A stretch of 48,122 bases of DNA. Origin: Ignavibacteria bacterium (GTDB taxonomy: Bacteria > Bacteroidota > Ignavibacteria > Tepidaquicellales > OLB5). The stretch covers positions 1-48,122 of the forward strand of contig JAUQWQ010000029.1 in the NCBI GenBank assembly GCA_030835085.1. Direction: 5' to 3'. Shown piece after piece: positions 40,747-48,122 of this stretch; the first letter of the stretch is position 1; every line of letters starts with the position of its first letter. The notes beneath the pieces were generated by a model that was not told the origin of the DNA, searched no databases, and worked only from the letters and a program-made list of their open reading frames with translations. The position numbers and the translations under genes are program-made.

Positions 40747-40881
40747 TTAACCGAAAACCATACCGATAACAATTATTGCCAGCATTAAAAATATTGTTGT
40801 ACCAATATAGATATTACTGCTTTTCTTAACCATTGTCATTTGGTGATCTGTTTGCTGCTTGTTGATTTGTTCTGTGTTCAT
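40747..40881 (-). CDS. Mini membrane protein (44 residues), paralogue of 41103-41207
   Basis: A 44-residue protein: polar N-terminus (MNTEQINKQQTDHQMTMVKK), then SSNIYIGTTIFLMLAIIVIGMVFG as one membrane segment. I chose ATG 40881, where GGGAG lies about nine bases upstream; a longer frame to 40959 exists. Its C-terminal half aligns with the 34-residue protein at 41103 (KK-x-SN-[IV]-[YF]-I ... I-I-G-x-[VI]-FG). Function unknown. Confidence 0.65.
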   Translation of the reverse strand: MNTEQINKQQTDHQMTMVKKSSNIYIGTTIFLMLAIIVIGMVFG

Positions 40882-41037
40882 TTCATGAATCTCCCTGGAT
40901 TTAAAAAAATTATTATTCTCTTTCATAATCAAATTACTATTCATGACCGTTAAGGACAATCACCTTAACCCGTTATATTATTTCTATTTACCTTAAAATG
41001 AATGAAGATAGGGTATATATCTTTAATAGGTTTTTAT

Positions 41038-41071
41038 GAATTCTGCTGCCCTGTTTCAGACAGCAGAATTC
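41038..41071. terminator. 11-bp hairpin near the mini-membrane genes
   Basis: GAATTCTGCTG pairs perfectly with CAGCAGAATTC around a 12-nt loop. A GTTTTT tract follows on the plus strand. On the minus strand it lies after the 41103 gene but without a U-run, so its termination role is uncertain. Confidence 0.55.
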
Positions 41072-41102
41072 GTTTTTGCCGGATACATGCTCTCACAATT
41101 AC

Positions 41103-41207
41103 TCAGCCAAAAATGAAGCCGATAATTATGATCACAAGAAATATTGTCAATGCTCCGGCAATGAAAACATTACTTCTTTTTTTGAATGCTGTTATGTCAG
41201 TGTTCAT
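41103..41207 (-). CDS. Mini membrane protein (34 residues), paralogue of 40747-40881
   Basis: A 34-residue protein (MNTDITAFKKRSNVFIAGAL and TIFLVIIIIGFIFG) is one membrane segment with a short charged head. AGAGGTG lies before the ATG. Its similarity to the protein at 40747 (same MNT start, KKxSN motif and terminal IGxxFG) shows a local duplication. Family and function unknown. Confidence 0.65.
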   Translation of the reverse strand: MNTDITAFKKRSNVFIAGALTIFLVIIIIGFIFG

Positions 41208-41403
41208 AATTTCACCTCTATGGAAGTAAAGGTTGTTAAGTTTTACATTAAATACAATACTAAAATAACTCAGAAATTAGCGGATGTAAATAACGATTCG
41301 GGTTATGATGTTTTTAAGGTATCTAAACTGCGGAGTTAACAGTTCTATTCAGAAAGTTAAACCAGAGATCAGGATAATTTATGATTTTTGGGGCGGGGCA
41401 AAA

Positions 41404-41433
41404 AAAGAAGGAAAACTACCGTTTTCCTTCTTT
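41404..41433 (-). terminator. Rho-independent terminator of kgd
   Basis: AAAGAAGGAAAAC pairs with GTTTTCCTTCTTT (13 bp, 4-nt loop). On the minus strand a run of seven T follows. It lies 35 bp after the kgd stop codon. Confidence 0.9.
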
Positions 41434-41467
41434 CAAAAACATAAAAAAGCGTTTATAAATTAAATGG

Positions 41468-44400
41468 TCATTTAATATCCACTACCTTATTTATTTCAGA
41501 AAACGCTTCTGCCAGGAGCCTCTTTTGAGTTTGGTTGAAAATTGAATGCGAACCTGGGGCAGGCGCCGGACTTTCATCTCTGCTTACACCATAGAGTGTC
41601 AGATTGCTTCCAAGCTCCCTGATATCACGTTTTAGCCTGTAAGACATGAATATCAGTGCACCCATATTATGAGGTTCTTCCTGAGACCACAGGACCTCTG
41701 TTGCATTATTGTATGTCTTTAACACCGCTTTTATTTCTTCTGAAGGATATGGATAATATCTTTCAATTCTCACAATTGCCGTATTTGTTATATTATTCTC
41801 TTTTCTGTGTTTCGCAAGGTCATAATAAAATTTGCCGCTGGTTAAAATAACTCTTTTTACTTCTGATTTATTTTTTATGAATTCATCATCAATCACAAGC
41901 TGATATTTTCCGCCAACAAAATCACTCTTTTTTGATCTTGCCTCAGGTAATCTCAGCAGACTTTTCGGAGTCATAACAACCAGCGGTCTCCTGTTATTGT
42001 ATTTGCCCTGTGATCTCAACAGGTAATAATACTGCGCAGGTGTAGAAGGATTGCAAATTGTCATATTATCATCTGCACAAAGAGTTAAAAACCTTTCAAG
42101 TCTGGCGCTTGAGTGCTCCGGACCTTGTCCTTCCTGTCCGTGCGGCAGCAATAATACAATATTGCTGGGTAAATTCCATTTATCCTGGGATGCTGCAATA
42201 AAATTATCAATTATTACCTGCCCGGCATTTGCAAAATCACCGAACTGTGCTTCCCATAATACCAGTGAAAGAGGGTCAGCGGTACTGTATCCAAACTCGA
42301 ACCCTAAAACCGCGGCTTCCGATAATAGACTGTCCAGCGGCTCTATCTGTGCCAGTTGAGGAGCAATATTATTATGAGGAATAATTTCCTTTTCGGTTTC
42401 CATATCGGTTAACACAATATGTCTTTGTGAAAATGTACCGCGGGCACAATCCTGACCGCTTAACCTTACCGGGATACCTTCCAGAAGAAGAGTGCCAAAC
42501 GCAAGTGCTTCTGCAAAAGACCAGTCAACCAAAACATCGCCTGTTAAAAATTCGCGCCTGGTTTCTATGAATTTTTTTAACTTCGGATGCAGCCTGAAAT
42601 CCGGAGGCAGGGTCGTTATAACATCAACAACCTTATTCAGGTCTTCCATTGTTATTTTGGGAAGCTGGTGTGACCTTAATACTTTTACCTGTTCATCTGT
42701 AAGTCTTATTGGGGTATCAGCTTTGAAGTGCATTGCACGCTCGTGGGCACTGGTATAACCTTTGTCCATGATTCCGTAAATCTTTTCTTCCATGCTCTTT
42801 ACTTCATCTGCGGTAATAACTTTTTCCGTGAGAAGCTTATCCTGGTAGATATTCTTTACTGTTGGATGATTCCTGATCGCTTTATACAATACGGGCTGAG
42901 TAAAAGCCGGTTCATCAGACTCGTTATGTCCCAATCGCCTGAAACTGTATACATCTATCACCACATCTTTATGGAACATCATCCTGTAATCATATGCAAG
43001 CTTCGTTACAAGCATCGTAGCTTCCGGGTCGTCACCATTCACATGGAATATTGGTGCCTGTACCATTTTTGCAACATCAGAGGCATAAACAGTTGACCGT
43101 GCATCAACAGGAGCTGTTGTAAAACCTATCTGGTTATTGATTATAACATGAATTGTACCGCCGGTACTGTACCCTCTTAACTGTGATAAATTCAGAGTTT
43201 CAGCAACAATGCCTTCCCCTGCAATCGCGGCATCACCATGTATAACCACAGGAATGTATTTATTCCTTTCGGTATCATTCATCATGGTTTGCTTTGCGCG
43301 CACTATACCTTCAACAACGGGGTTAACAAACTCCAGGTGGCTTGGGTTTGATGCCACCGAAACATTTATGTCTTCACCATAATTGGTCTCATAAACCCCG
43401 GAAGCGCCTAAATGATATTTTACGTCACCCGAACCCTCAACGGAATCAACATCAGTAATATCCTCAAATTCAGAAAATATTTCCTGAAGGTTTTTGCCGA
43501 TTATATTCGCAAGCACATTTAGTCTGCCGCGATGTGCCATACCCAGCACCAATTCATCTACTTTATCAGCAGCAGCAAGTCCCAGCAGGTAGTCTAGTAC
43601 AGGAATTATCGTTTCTGAGCCTTCAAGTGAAAAACGTTTATGGCCAATATATTTTTTATCTACAAACTTTTCAAAATTTTCAGCCTGGATAAGCTTGTAT
43701 AATATATGCTTCTTTTCATCATCTGTAAATGAAGGCTGGTTCTTAATAGGCTCCATCCTGTCCTGCAGCCATATCCTTTCCTGCGGGTCCTGGATATGCA
43801 TATATTCAACACCAATATTTTCACAGTAGGTTTTTTGTACTATATCAAGTATATCACGCAGTGAAGCAGTTCTTAAACCCGCAAGCCTTGGCGTTATGAA
43901 TTGCCTGTCATAATCCCATACAGTAAAACCGTAAGTATTAGGGTCAAGCTCCGGGTGATATTTTGCGATCGGTTTCAGCGGGTCAAGGTTTGCAAGCAGA
44001 TGGCCTCTAACCCTGTACATATTTATCAGCTGGATGGCTTTTGCCTGTTTTTCTATTTCTTCAAGATTATCAATGCCGTCAAAATTTTCGGGGTTGTTAT
44101 CAAGTTTCCACATGACCGGTTTTACAGGCATTCCAAGATCGCTGAAAATATTTTCGTAGAATGAATCTTCACCAATTAAAAGCTTATGCATCTTTTGCAG
44201 GAACATACCTGATTCTGCTCCCTGAATTATCCTGTGGTCATATGTACTTGTAATGTTCATCACTTTGCTTATACCAAGCATTGTAATGATATCTTTTGTA
44301 ACCGCCTGGTATTCTGCCGGGTAGTCAAGTGCGCCAGTTGCAATGATTGCTCCCTGGCCCACCATAAGCCTGGGCTGAGAGGCAACCGTACCTATTGTAC

Positions 44401-45169
44401 CGGGATTTGTAAGTGTTATAGTTGTTCCCTGGAAATCGGGGATCTCTATCTTGCCGCTCCTAGAGCGGTTGATAATATCATTGTATGAATCAAAGAACTG
44501 ACGGAAATTCATACTATCAGCTCCTTTGATATTGGGAACTATCAAAGAACGTGAACCGTCTTTTTTTTCAAGGTCTACTGCTAGCCCTAAATTAATATTG
44601 TTTTTCTTTATAATGTGCGGGCTGCCGTTGATAACCGTATATGCATTATTCATTGCGGGAATAGATGAAATTGCCTGTACTATTGCCCACCCGATTATAT
44701 GTGTAAATGAAATTTTACCGCTATTTGTCTTTTTGAGATAATTATTTATTATCAGCCTGTTTTCTTCAAGCACTTTAACGGGAATTGCCCTGAATGATGT
44801 GGCAATAGGTATAGTAAGGCTTGATGTCATATTCTCTATGATACGCTCACCAACACCTTTTATCTGGATTGCTTCCTCTCCCTGTTGCGGCTGAGGCAAA
44901 TTAAGGGATAACGGAGCATTACTGCTTTGTGTATTATAGTTAGTATAACTTCCGGTATCAATTTTGGCTGATCCGTTGGTTTTTTCAGGTTGAACTGATA
45001 TTCTGCCGTTTGAAGCTATATTTAAACCTGTAAAAAGGTCCTGCCAGTCTTTGCCAACTGAATTAGGATTATTTATGAAATTTTCAAGTAACTCCATAAC
45101 AAACCATGTGTTTACGCCAAACTCAGCCAGTTTTTCACGCTGCTCTTGTGATAAATCTTCTAATTTCAT
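41468..45169 (-). CDS. kgd: Multifunctional 2-oxoglutarate dehydrogenase E1 fused to E2-type acyltransferase domain (Kgd-type)
   Basis: The 1,233-residue protein has an E1-type N-terminal segment (NTWFVMELLENFINNPNSV), a Gln/Asn-rich linker (about 50-105), an E2 acyltransferase domain (about 110-340) without a lipoyl domain, then a full E1. The E2 ends TSTYDHRIIQGAESG, where Gln replaces the usual Asp, as in the mycobacterial Kgd. E1 motifs include LGMAHRGRLNVLANI, the thiamine-diphosphate segment GDAAIAGEGIVAETLNLS...NNQIGFTTAP, and LLPHGQEGQGPEHSSARLERFL. It catalyses 2-oxoglutarate oxidation in the TCA cycle and needs E3 and a lipoyl E2 from elsewhere. The fusion is best known from Actinobacteria (Kgd/OdhA). 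It is monocistronic. Confidence 0.93.
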   Translation of the reverse strand: MKLEDLSQEQREKLAEFGVNTWFVMELLENFINNPNSVGKDWQDLFTGLNIASNGRISVQPEKTNGSAKIDTGSYTNYNTQSSNAPLSLNLPQPQQGEEAIQIKGVGERIIENMTSSLTIPIATSFRAIPVKVLEENRLIINNYLKKTNSGKISFTHIIGWAIVQAISSIPAMNNAYTVINGSPHIIKKNNINLGLAVDLEKKDGSRSLIVPNIKGADSMNFRQFFDSYNDIINRSRSGKIEIPDFQGTTITLTNPGTIGTVASQPRLMVGQGAIIATGALDYPAEYQAVTKDIITMLGISKVMNITSTYDHRIIQGAESGMFLQKMHKLLIGEDSFYENIFSDLGMPVKPVMWKLDNNPENFDGIDNLEEIEKQAKAIQLINMYRVRGHLLANLDPLKPIAKYHPELDPNTYGFTVWDYDRQFITPRLAGLRTASLRDILDIVQKTYCENIGVEYMHIQDPQERIWLQDRMEPIKNQPSFTDDEKKHILYKLIQAENFEKFVDKKYIGHKRFSLEGSETIIPVLDYLLGLAAADKVDELVLGMAHRGRLNVLANIIGKNLQEIFSEFEDITDVDSVEGSGDVKYHLGASGVYETNYGEDINVSVASNPSHLEFVNPVVEGIVRAKQTMMNDTERNKYIPVVIHGDAAIAGEGIVAETLNLSQLRGYSTGGTIHVIINNQIGFTTAPVDARSTVYASDVAKMVQAPIFHVNGDDPEATMLVTKLAYDYRMMFHKDVVIDVYSFRRLGHNESDEPAFTQPVLYKAIRNHPTVKNIYQDKLLTEKVITADEVKSMEEKIYGIMDKGYTSAHERAMHFKADTPIRLTDEQVKVLRSHQLPKITMEDLNKVVDVITTLPPDFRLHPKLKKFIETRREFLTGDVLVDWSFAEALAFGTLLLEGIPVRLSGQDCARGTFSQRHIVLTDMETEKEIIPHNNIAPQLAQIEPLDSLLSEAAVLGFEFGYSTADPLSLVLWEAQFGDFANAGQVIIDNFIAASQDKWNLPSNIVLLLPHGQEGQGPEHSSARLERFLTLCADDNMTICNPSTPAQYYYLLRSQGKYNNRRPLVVMTPKSLLRLPEARSKKSDFVGGKYQLVIDDEFIKNKSEVKRVILTSGKFYYDLAKHRKENNITNTAIVRIERYYPYPSEEIKAVLKTYNNATEVLWSQEEPHNMGALIFMSYRLKRDIRELGSNLTLYGVSRDESPAPAPGSHSIFNQTQKRLLAEAFSEINKVVDIK

Positions 45170-45191
45170 CTTATTTTATTTATAATAACTG

Positions 45192-45199
45192 CAAATTTA
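45192..45199 (-). promoter_or_regulatory. Possible Bacteroidota-type -7 element for kgd
   Basis: On the minus strand TAAATTTG fits the Bacteroidota -7 pattern TAnnTTTG, about 23 bp upstream of the kgd start. I see no -33 TTTG at the proper distance, so this is weak. Confidence 0.3.
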
Positions 45200-45325
45200 A
45201 TTAAAATTAAAACCAAGTTCACTTCATAATTTTTAACCGGAAAATTACCGGAAAAATTACTTTTGAAGTATAGTAATTAATTTAAAATTAATTGCAACAG
45301 AATGTAGCCTGTATCAGGGTAAATT

Positions 45326-46795
45326 TTAACTTAAGGGTACCTTTATTTGGACAGTTGTACCTTTATTTTTTTCGCCGCTAATACTCCATATACCTCCTAA
45401 TATCAAAACCCGTTCTTTCATTCCAAGGATACCGAGTGAGGTACCTTTTTCAATTTCAGCAGGGGTAATACCCTTTCCGTTATCATGAATGCTCAATATC
45501 ATCCAGCCATGAATAATACTTAGTTCAATTATTACTTCATCAGCCCCGGAGTGTCTTGCAGTATTTGTTAATGTTTCCTGAAATATCCTGAATACTGATA
45601 TTGATTTTTCAGGGTTAAGAATAAATTCTTCTTCGCTAAGGCGGGTAATGCATTTTATGCTGCTTCTTTTTTCAAATTCTCCTGCATGCCACTCGATCGC
45701 TTCCCTGAGTCCTAATTTATCCAGAATGTCGGGTCTCAGTTCGGTTGCAATTTTTCTTACCTTATTTATTATATCATCTATGTAAGCTGTAATTTTTTTC
45801 AGCTCATCAACAAAGATCTTCAACCTGTCATTCGGCTCTGAAGCAGTTTTCTTTGCGGCATTTTTGCCCAGCATCGCAAGATCCATTTTAAGTACAGTCA
45901 GATCCTGTCCAAGCTGGTCATGAATTTCCCTTGAAATATAAAGCCGCTCTTCTTCCCTGATCTTCTGCTGGTAGTTGGATAGTGCACGGAGTTTTAAGGT
46001 TGTTTCTTCAAGTTTTTGTTCATAATTCTTTCGTTCAGTAACATCAGTTAGTATAGCTTCAATAGATACAGGCTGGTCTTTATCATTCCGCAATACAACA
46101 CTTCGCTGGTTTATCCAAATTTTGCTTCCGTTTTTATTAATTATCATATATTCAAACGGTATAGTGGTATTTGAATTACGGATCATTTTCAGTGTAAAAT
46201 GATACTGTTCTTTCCATTCAGGGTCAACAATTTCTTCAAGCAGTCCGGGTTTATCATAAAAATCTTTCGGCGTATATCCTGTCAGCTTTAATGCGGAAAT
46301 ATTTACATAATTATATACTCTTGTATTCAAATCCTGGCTGAATATCATATCTGGAGCATTTTCGGAAAGGCGGAAATATTTTTCTTCAGCGTCTTTAAGC
46401 TTCAGCTCAACATCCCTTCTGTACATAGCGGAATTAATTGCCGTGCTCAGGTCCCTGTCATCAAGAGGTTTTGTAATGTAACCGTAAGGATTTGTTCCTT
46501 TTGTTTTTTCTATTGTATCTTCATCCTGGTGAGCTGTTATATATACTATAGGAATATTAAAACGGTCATTTATAATTTTAGCAGCCTCAATGCCGTCCAT
46601 TTCTCCTTTTAAGGTAATATCCATTAAAACCATATCTGGTTTTTCTTTTTCAGCAGCAATTATAGCATCTTCTCCGCGCGCTACGCTGCCTGCTGATTCA
46701 TGCCCGATTCTCTTTAAAGTAGATTCAATATCTTTAGCAATAATTTTTTCATCTTCAACTACTAAAACCCTTGCTTTACTGAATATTAAGTTCAT
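45326..46795 (-). CDS. Receiver-PAS-histidine kinase (HisKA_3 type)
   Basis: The 489-residue protein has an N-terminal receiver domain (residues 8-125, phospho-acceptor in MVLMDITLKGEMDG), a PAS domain (about 135-260, RLSENAPDMIFSQDLN), then a HisKA_3 dimerisation domain with ISREIHDQLGQDLTVLKMDL (phospho-acceptor His). The HATPase domain has FQETLTNTARHSGADEVIIE and DNGKGITPAEIEKGTSLGILGMKERVLILGG. It is a cytosolic NarL/LuxR-type kinase with a receiver at its head, so it can be switched by another kinase. The partial kinase gene upstream ends 16 bp before its start. Confidence 0.9.
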   Translation of the reverse strand: MNLIFSKARVLVVEDEKIIAKDIESTLKRIGHESAGSVARGEDAIIAAEKEKPDMVLMDITLKGEMDGIEAAKIINDRFNIPIVYITAHQDEDTIEKTKGTNPYGYITKPLDDRDLSTAINSAMYRRDVELKLKDAEEKYFRLSENAPDMIFSQDLNTRVYNYVNISALKLTGYTPKDFYDKPGLLEEIVDPEWKEQYHFTLKMIRNSNTTIPFEYMIINKNGSKIWINQRSVVLRNDKDQPVSIEAILTDVTERKNYEQKLEETTLKLRALSNYQQKIREEERLYISREIHDQLGQDLTVLKMDLAMLGKNAAKKTASEPNDRLKIFVDELKKITAYIDDIINKVRKIATELRPDILDKLGLREAIEWHAGEFEKRSSIKCITRLSEEEFILNPEKSISVFRIFQETLTNTARHSGADEVIIELSIIHGWMILSIHDNGKGITPAEIEKGTSLGILGMKERVLILGGIWSISGEKNKGTTVQIKVPLS

Positions 46796-46811
46796 GATAT
46801 TTACTGTTAAA

Positions 46812-48122
46812 TTATTTTCTGTCTGAATTCTGATCGAAGAATGTAATTGTAATTTTTGTACCGTTATTATCTTCTACTTTTATTTCCCCTTCAAGCTGTT
46901 CGGTCAGTGTTTTTACAAGCTCCATACCAAGTGTAGAAGTATTGGTAAAATCAAATGAGCCGGTTCCTTTGCCGTCATCCTGAATTACGAGGTTATATTT
47001 ACCGGTGACTTCTCTTGACAGTTTTACCAGTAATGTACCAACACTGTAGTCAGGAAACGCATGTTTAATTGAGTTTGTAACAAGCTCGTTTACTATAAGG
47101 CCGCACGGGAGTGCCGTGTCAATCCCGAAAAATATATCTTCAACATCAATTTTTAACGCTATTCTTGAAAAGCTGATATCATAGGCAAAGAAAAGATAAT
47201 TACACAGGTCTTCTAAGTATTCCCTGAAATCGATCCTGGAAAGGTCCTTGGTTCTGTATAACTGCTGGTGAATAAGCGCCATCGATTTAACCCGTTGTTC
47301 GCTCATCTTCAGATATCCGATAGCCGCTTCATCTTTAATGCTGTCCGATTGCAGTCTTAACAGACTTGATACTACCTGCAGGTTATTCTTTACCCGGTGA
47401 TGAATTTCTTTCAGGATAAGTTCCTTTTCATTAAGTGATTTCAGCAATTCATCATTTATACGTTTAATATCCGTAATATCCTGTAAGGTGCCCTGTATTC
47501 CGGTCAGTTTGCCTTTCTCATCATAAACAGGTTCACCTACTATCTTAACATTCCTTATCTCTCCGTTGGGTCTGATAATCCTGTCCTCATTTTCATAAGA
47601 TGATTTATTTTCTACTGCATGAAGAATTTTTGCTATTGTTGTTTCCCTGTCCTCCGGATGTATGTGGTTCATACCTTCATCAAAATCAAAATACTCAGGT
47701 TCATCCTTCAGACCAAGTATTCTGTAAAGCTCACTGGAGTTGTAGAGCTTATTTCCCTCAAGGTCATAAAGCCAGCTGCCAATATGCGCTATCCTTTGAG
47801 CGTTTTCCAGATTTCCGCGGATCTGTTTAAGCTCTTCTTCTTTTTTTATTCTCTCTGATATTTCCTTCTGGGCCCTTATGTATAATTCAGCGTTTGCCGC
47901 CGCAACAGTAAGATGTACCGTGATAGATTCAAGGATCTTAAGGTCGTATTCTGTATAAGCATTTGATTTAAAGCTGAAAACAGAGATAACCCCGATAACA
48001 TTTTTTCCTATCTTCATCGGGATATACATTGCTGAATTTACTACCGGTTCATCAGGATCTATCTCATCTTTTGACTCTTCGAAATTAACAATGTTGCCGG
48101 TGTCATCTATATAGTATTTATC
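46812..48122 (-). CDS. GAF-PAS-HisKA_2 histidine kinase, N-terminus cut by window edge
   Basis: The frame stays open to 48122, so this is the C-terminal 436 residues of a longer protein. A GAF end is visible (AMYIPMKIGKNVIGVISVFSFKSNAYTEYDLKILESI), followed by a coiled coil, a PAS domain (NAQRIAHIGSWLYDLEGNKLYNS) and the HisKA_2 signature KEIHHRVKNNLQVVSSLLRLQSD. The HATPase part has GLIVNELVTNSIKHAF and TLGMELVKTLTEQLEGE. It may phosphorylate the receiver of the kinase encoded 16 bp downstream (inference). Confidence 0.88.
   Translation of the reverse strand, partial: DKYYIDDTGNIVNFEESKDEIDPDEPVVNSAMYIPMKIGKNVIGVISVFSFKSNAYTEYDLKILESITVHLTVAAANAELYIRAQKEISERIKKEEELKQIRGNLENAQRIAHIGSWLYDLEGNKLYNSSELYRILGLKDEPEYFDFDEGMNHIHPEDRETTIAKILHAVENKSSYENEDRIIRPNGEIRNVKIVGEPVYDEKGKLTGIQGTLQDITDIKRINDELLKSLNEKELILKEIHHRVKNNLQVVSSLLRLQSDSIKDEAAIGYLKMSEQRVKSMALIHQQLYRTKDLSRIDFREYLEDLCNYLFFAYDISFSRIALKIDVEDIFFGIDTALPCGLIVNELVTNSIKHAFPDYSVGTLLVKLSREVTGKYNLVIQDDGKGTGSFDFTNTSTLGMELVKTLTEQLEGEIKVEDNNGTKITITFFDQNSDRK

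Noticed and set aside
40941-41102. Plus-strand frames starting at 41002 and 41076
   Set aside because: They have no ribosome binding site and lie opposite the mini-membrane gene and its hairpin.
45170-45325. CCGG-containing inverted repeat before kgd as terminator
   Set aside because: The stem is only about 4 bp and lacks a U-run.
1-48122. CRISPR arrays, insertion sequences, prophage genes, riboswitches
   Set aside because: I saw no regularly spaced direct repeats, transposase or phage-structural motifs, or recognisable riboswitch signature.

Overview
The window is AT-rich, with lipoproteins, outer-membrane barrels and an FCB-like (Bacteroidota/Ignavibacteria-type) gene set. Examples are Omp85 and TamB proteins, DUF6600, PAS/GAF mega-kinases, a Kgd-type E2-E1 fusion and a tRNA without encoded CCA. 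I infer a Gram-negative member of the FCB group, most likely near Ignavibacteria. No rRNA or taxonomic marker in the window fixes this.

Layout. 1-2110: the end of an unknown membrane protein and a protein made of five tandem Myb/SANT-like repeats. 2128-5070 (-): barrel protein, DUF6600 protein and lipoprotein. 5148-11255 (-): a compact run of stress-type genes: tiny ORF, single-domain response regulator, barrel, lipoprotein, YtxH, DUF948-like, two tiny membrane proteins, ECF sigma factor, SDR, iron-permease-like protein, small lipoprotein and flavodoxin-fold reductase. 11418-18126 (+): a CHASE3/PAS/GAF histidine kinase of about 1,775 residues and an NtrC-class sigma-54 activator. 18226-18897 (+): a lipoprotein. 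19082-31211 (+): a run of about 12 kb with a hydrophilin-like protein, DUF892, a small basic protein, DUF421, tiny proteins, methyltransferase, GH130, GT4, YihY and TamB. 31228-39002 (-): Omp85, a three-gene LigD (POL, LIG, PE), Ku, FAD/Rieske oxidoreductase, lmo0937-type peptide and a two-domain NBR1-Ig-like secreted protein. 39244-39660 (+): a small secreted protein. 39661-41467: mostly non-coding, with tRNA-Pro(CGG), a partial copy of its 3' end and two paralogous mini-membrane proteins. 41468-45169 (-): Kgd. 45326-48122 (-): two more sensor kinases, the second cut by the window edge.

Main observation. The first gene of each of six transcription units (heads at 4966-, 11255-, 18226+, 19082+, 39002-, 39244+) is preceded by a -24/-12-like element of the form TGGCAY-R-N4-TTG[A/T]. 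For five of the six, a dyad related to TGNCA-N4-TGTCA lies 51-61 bp further upstream. Together these units cover nearly everything from 2.1 to 39.7 kb. The NtrC-class activator and its giant kinase sit in the middle. I infer a sigma-54-dependent, envelope-centred stress regulon that also carries the NHEJ repair genes (Ku and LigD), probably controlled by the central two-component pair. The motifs are seen directly; the regulatory link is inference.
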